Of a DNA stretch of 64,000 nucleotides, positions 61,696-64,000 are shown piece after piece. Both the position numbers and the translations under genes were made by a program. The notes beneath the pieces were generated by a model. The model was not told the origin of the DNA and searched no databases. It saw nothing but the letters and a program-made list of their open reading frames with translations. Location: the NCBI RefSeq assembly GCF_004684205.1, contig NZ_SRIO01000002.1, positions 62,001 to 126,000 of the forward strand. The letters are read 5' to 3'. Source of the DNA: Candidatus Macondimonas diazotrophica. Lineage in GTDB: Bacteria; Pseudomonadota; Gammaproteobacteria; UBA5335. The stretch's first letter is position 1; every line of letters begins with the position of its first letter.

Positions 61696-62504
61696 GGTCC
61701 CGACCTGGAATGTGCTGCGTTCCCGGGAGGTTCAGGGCGCGCTTGGGCGGATTCTTCCATGGGAATGACGTCGCACGGTGGCGGCGCCGGGAGCGGTTCG
61801 CCGGTTTCACCTTCGAGGCGGTGCAGCCGCTCGCCCAGGGTCTGTAGGCATTCGTCCATGGCATGGATGTGATCGAGCATGCCGTTGATGGCATGAGCCA
61901 CCGGGTCAGGCATCTCGCGGGTGAGCCCGTAGGCATCGAAGCCCATGCGCTCCGCAATGGCCTGGCGTTTGGCATCCGGGGCGGGACGGGTAGTCTCGCG
62001 CACGACCCGTGCCGGAATGCCGACTACGGTCGCATCCGGCGGCACGTCGCGAACGACCACGGCATTGGAGCCCACGCGGGCGTTCGCACCGATCCGGATC
62101 GGCCCCAGGATCTTGGCGCCGGCACCCACGACGACGCCCTGTTCCAGGCTGGGGTGTCGCTTCCCGCCCGCCCAGCTGGTGCCGCCCAGGGTCACCCCGT
62201 GATAGAGCGTGCAGTCATCGGCGACTTCGGCGGTTTCGCCGATCACGACGCCCATGCCGTGATCGATGAAAAAGCGTCGCCCCAATCGGGCGCCCGGATG
62301 GATCTCGATGCCGGTCAGCCAGCGCCCCACGTGCGACAACAGTCGTGCCGGCCAGAGCAGGCCGCGCCGCCACAGGGCATGGCTCGCTCGATGCAGCCAG
62401 ATGGCGTGGAGTCCGGGGTAGGCGGTCAGCACCTCGCGGATACTGCGCGCTGCCGGATCGCGCTCGAAGACGCATTGAATGTCTTCCCGCAGGCGTTCCC
62501 ACAT
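61692..62504 (-). CDS. cysE: Serine O-acetyltransferase
   Basis: A 270-residue left-handed beta-helix acetyltransferase that activates serine for cysteine synthesis. N-terminal [44 protein letters not shown] and hexapeptide repeats with [42 protein letters not shown] are diagnostic; the catalytic His/Asp are in this block. The short epsilon-type length (catalytic part about 190 residues) is followed by an 80-residue proline-rich tail that is not usual. Upstream of the desulfurase fusion in the same unit; makes substrate for it. Confidence 0.95.
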   Translation of the reverse strand: MWERLREDIQCVFERDPAARSIREVLTAYPGLHAIWLHRASHALWRRGLLWPARLLSHVGRWLTGIEIHPGARLGRRFFIDHGMGVVIGETAEVADDCTLYHGVTLGGTSWAGGKRHPSLEQGVVVGAGAKILGPIRIGANARVGSNAVVVRDVPPDATVVGIPARVVRETTRPAPDAKRQAIAERMGFDAYGLTREMPDPVAHAINGMLDHIHAMDECLQTLGERLHRLEGETGEPLPAPPPCDVIPMEESAQARPEPPGNAAHSRSGP

Positions 62505-62553
62505 GATTCGGTTCCGATTACTGGCGGAGGCGCAACGCCTCCTGTGCGGATCA

Positions 62554-63312
62554 TTATACGTTGCGGTCCGATGCGCCACCGGGGCGGCGGGTGCGGCCGC
62601 CCTGGATAGCGCTCAGAATCCCGCGCAGGATATTGATTTCCTCGACTTCCGGTTGCGCCCGGTTGGACAGCCGCCGAAGTCGCCGCATCAACTGGCGGGG
62701 ATTGCCCCGGTCGAGAAAACCGATCTCGGCCAGTACCTCTTCCAGATGCGCGTGGAAGTTTTCCAAGGCTGCGCTGCTGGCCGGTGTGCCTGGTGTATCG
62801 GGTGCTTCGACCGGGCTGGCCGGGCCGTCAAGCATCGCCATGCGCCATTCATAGGCCACGACCTGAACTGCTGCGGCAAGGTTGAGCGAGCCGTATTCCG
62901 GATTGGATGGGATGTTCACCCGCACATGGCACAGGTCCAATTCTTCATTGGTCAACCCGGTCCGTTCGCGTCCGAACACCAGTGCCGCGTTGGTCTGTTC
63001 GCCGAGATGCGTCAGATGCTGCGCCGCTTGGCGCGCTGTCAGAGACGGACCCGAGAGCGAGCGGGGTCGCGCACTGAGTCCGGCCACCCAGTGACAGCCG
63101 GCGAGCGCCGCTGGCAGTGTCGGGTGGATGCAGGCCTGTTCGAGCAGGTCTTCGGCCCCGGCGGCCATGGCGACCGCCTGGGGGTCGGGAAAACGCTCCG
63201 GAGCCACCAGATGCAGTTCGCTGAGCCCCATGGTTTTCATGGCTCGAGCCGTGGCGCCGATGTTGCCCGGATGGGAGGTGCCCACCAGCACGATGCGTGG
63301 TGCACGACTCAT
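62554..63312 (-). CDS. trmJ: tRNA (cytidine/uridine-2'-O)-methyltransferase TrmJ
   Basis: A 252-residue SPOUT methyltransferase that modifies position 32 of tRNAs. The trefoil-knot motifs [48 protein letters not shown] and [29 protein letters not shown] are complete; a C-terminal helical extension ([30 protein letters not shown]) fits TrmJ. Its start overlaps the amidase stop (ATGA), and cysE follows by 49 bp; the trmJ-cysE-desulfurase order is common. Confidence 0.95.
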   Translation of the reverse strand: MSRAPRIVLVGTSHPGNIGATARAMKTMGLSELHLVAPERFPDPQAVAMAAGAEDLLEQACIHPTLPAALAGCHWVAGLSARPRSLSGPSLTARQAAQHLTHLGEQTNAALVFGRERTGLTNEELDLCHVRVNIPSNPEYGSLNLAAAVQVVAYEWRMAMLDGPASPVEAPDTPGTPASSAALENFHAHLEEVLAEIGFLDRGNPRQLMRRLRRLSNRAQPEVEEINILRGILSAIQGGRTRRPGGASDRNV

Positions 63313-64000
63313 GGACTCAGTGCCGGATCGCCCGCCAGTGACAGCTCGGATTCCTGGGCCTGGGCCATGCTGGCGAAACGGGTATCCGGCATGCGCTCCA
63401 GGGCATATGCCCGCAGCCCGCTAAAAATCGCCGATGCGATGCGCCGCTGATGGGAAGGATCTTTCAGGCGGCGCTCTTCATGTGGATTGGTGATGAACGC
63501 GGTTTCCACGAGGATCGACGGAATGTCCGGCGACTTGAGTACCAGAAACCCCGCCTGCTGGACAGCTTCCTTGTGCAGTGGGCCGAGACGACCGAGTTCG
63601 CCCAGAACCCGGTCGGCGAGCAGGAAACTGGCGTCGATGGTGGCCGTCTGGGACAGATCCAAAAGCACTTGAGCGAGCACATCGTCCTTGTCATGCAGCT
63701 TGACCCCGCCGACCAGATCTGCAGCGTTTTCCCGTTCGGCCAGCCAGCGTGCGGCTTCGCTCGTGGCGCCGCGTTGGGACAGGACATACACCGACGAACC
63801 CCGGCTGGAGGTGTTCTTGAACGCGTCGGCATGCACCGAGACGAATAAATCAGCCTGGTGCTTGCGAGCTTTCTGAATGCGTTGTCGCAAGGTGAGAAAA
63901 TAATCCCCATCCCGGATGAGCACCGCTTTCATGCCCGGTTCCCGATCGATGCGCCGCGCCAGCTCTCGGGCGATTCCAAGCGTGACGTCCTTTTCGCGTG
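63309..64000 (-). CDS. N-acetylmuramoyl-L-alanine amidase, C-terminal part (5' end outside the window)
   Basis: The frame is open to the window edge and reads about 230 residues: the amidase_3 motifs KDVTLGIARELARRIDREPGMKAVLIRDGDYFLTLRQRI, then ADLFVSVHADAF (zinc ligand region) and the catalytic glutamate in ILVETAFITNPHEE, followed by ASAIFSGLRAYAL. This matches AmiA/B/C zinc amidases that split daughter-cell peptidoglycan. The C-terminus ends soon after the catalytic domain, with no LysM domain. Confidence 0.95.
   Translation of the reverse strand, partial: REKDVTLGIARELARRIDREPGMKAVLIRDGDYFLTLRQRIQKARKHQADLFVSVHADAFKNTSSRGSSVYVLSQRGATSEAARWLAERENAADLVGGVKLHDKDDVLAQVLLDLSQTATIDASFLLADRVLGELGRLGPLHKEAVQQAGFLVLKSPDIPSILVETAFITNPHEERRLKDPSHQRRIASAIFSGLRAYALERMPDTRFASMAQAQESELSLAGDPALSP

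Overview
The window is a GC-rich bacterial chromosome segment. Most evidence points to a gammaproteobacterium: the run eno-ftsB-ispD-ispF-truD, divergent aspartate aminotransferase and uvrB, a DUF1820 protein upstream of purL, trmJ-cysE upstream of a cysteine desulfurase, and an oxygen-sensing Fnr beside a full cbb3 oxidase cluster. Acyl-CoA dehydrogenases, a CaiB-type CoA-transferase, an AlkB-type membrane hydroxylase and an HSD17B4-like dehydrogenase fit a lipid- or hydrocarbon-using aerobe or microaerophile. A Nevskiales/Salinisphaerales-like lineage is my guess only.

Layout. 1-3000: enolase tail, ftsB, isoprenoid genes ispD/ispF and truD, tightly overlapped. 3-9 kb: periplasmic alpha-carbonic anhydrase, a short-chain dehydrogenase with a small monooxygenase-fold protein, two exported proteins (one a clan GH-A glycosidase) and a lytic transglycosylase. 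9.3-11 kb: an MnmC(o)-like FAD oxidoreductase overlapping an MnmM-like methyltransferase, a likely two-gene stand-in for bifunctional MnmC. 11-16 kb: TerC protein, LHPP-like HAD phosphatase, GT1 glycosyltransferase, membrane protein and a second GH-A paralogue. 15.9-28 kb: two acyl-CoA dehydrogenases, fnr, and ccoNOQP-(unknown)-ccoGHIS-TauE/SafE read on the minus strand behind a perfect FNR box.

28-34 kb: alpha/beta hydrolase, MFS transporter, nitroreductase, AlkB-like hydroxylase with a TetR-type palindrome over its promoter, and a methyltransferase. 34-41 kb: DUF1820, MBL hydrolase and purL, then small exported proteins. 41-44.3 kb: a three-gene minus-strand operon (GT4 glycosyltransferase, SQD1-type UDP-sulfoquinovose synthase, PlcP/LpxH-type phosphoesterase) behind four 11-bp-spaced Pho-box-like units and a correctly placed -10 element. 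This looks like a phosphate-starvation lipid-remodelling operon and is the most interesting system here. 44.3-49.7 kb: MscK-like channel, Hsp20 (FNR box upstream) and a CoA-transferase.

49.7-56.2 kb is a looser, accessory-looking stretch with long gene-poor gaps: an orphan ArsR regulator, a YghA-type dehydrogenase, an AT-rich DUF4142 gene, two adjacent ferritin-like di-iron proteins and a DUF3008 protein, ending at a tRNA-Asn. 56.3-64 kb returns to core genes: aspartate aminotransferase, uvrB, a YidH-like protein, an IscS-type desulfurase fused to a degenerate IscU-like domain, cysE, trmJ and the C-terminal part of an N-acetylmuramoyl-L-alanine amidase.
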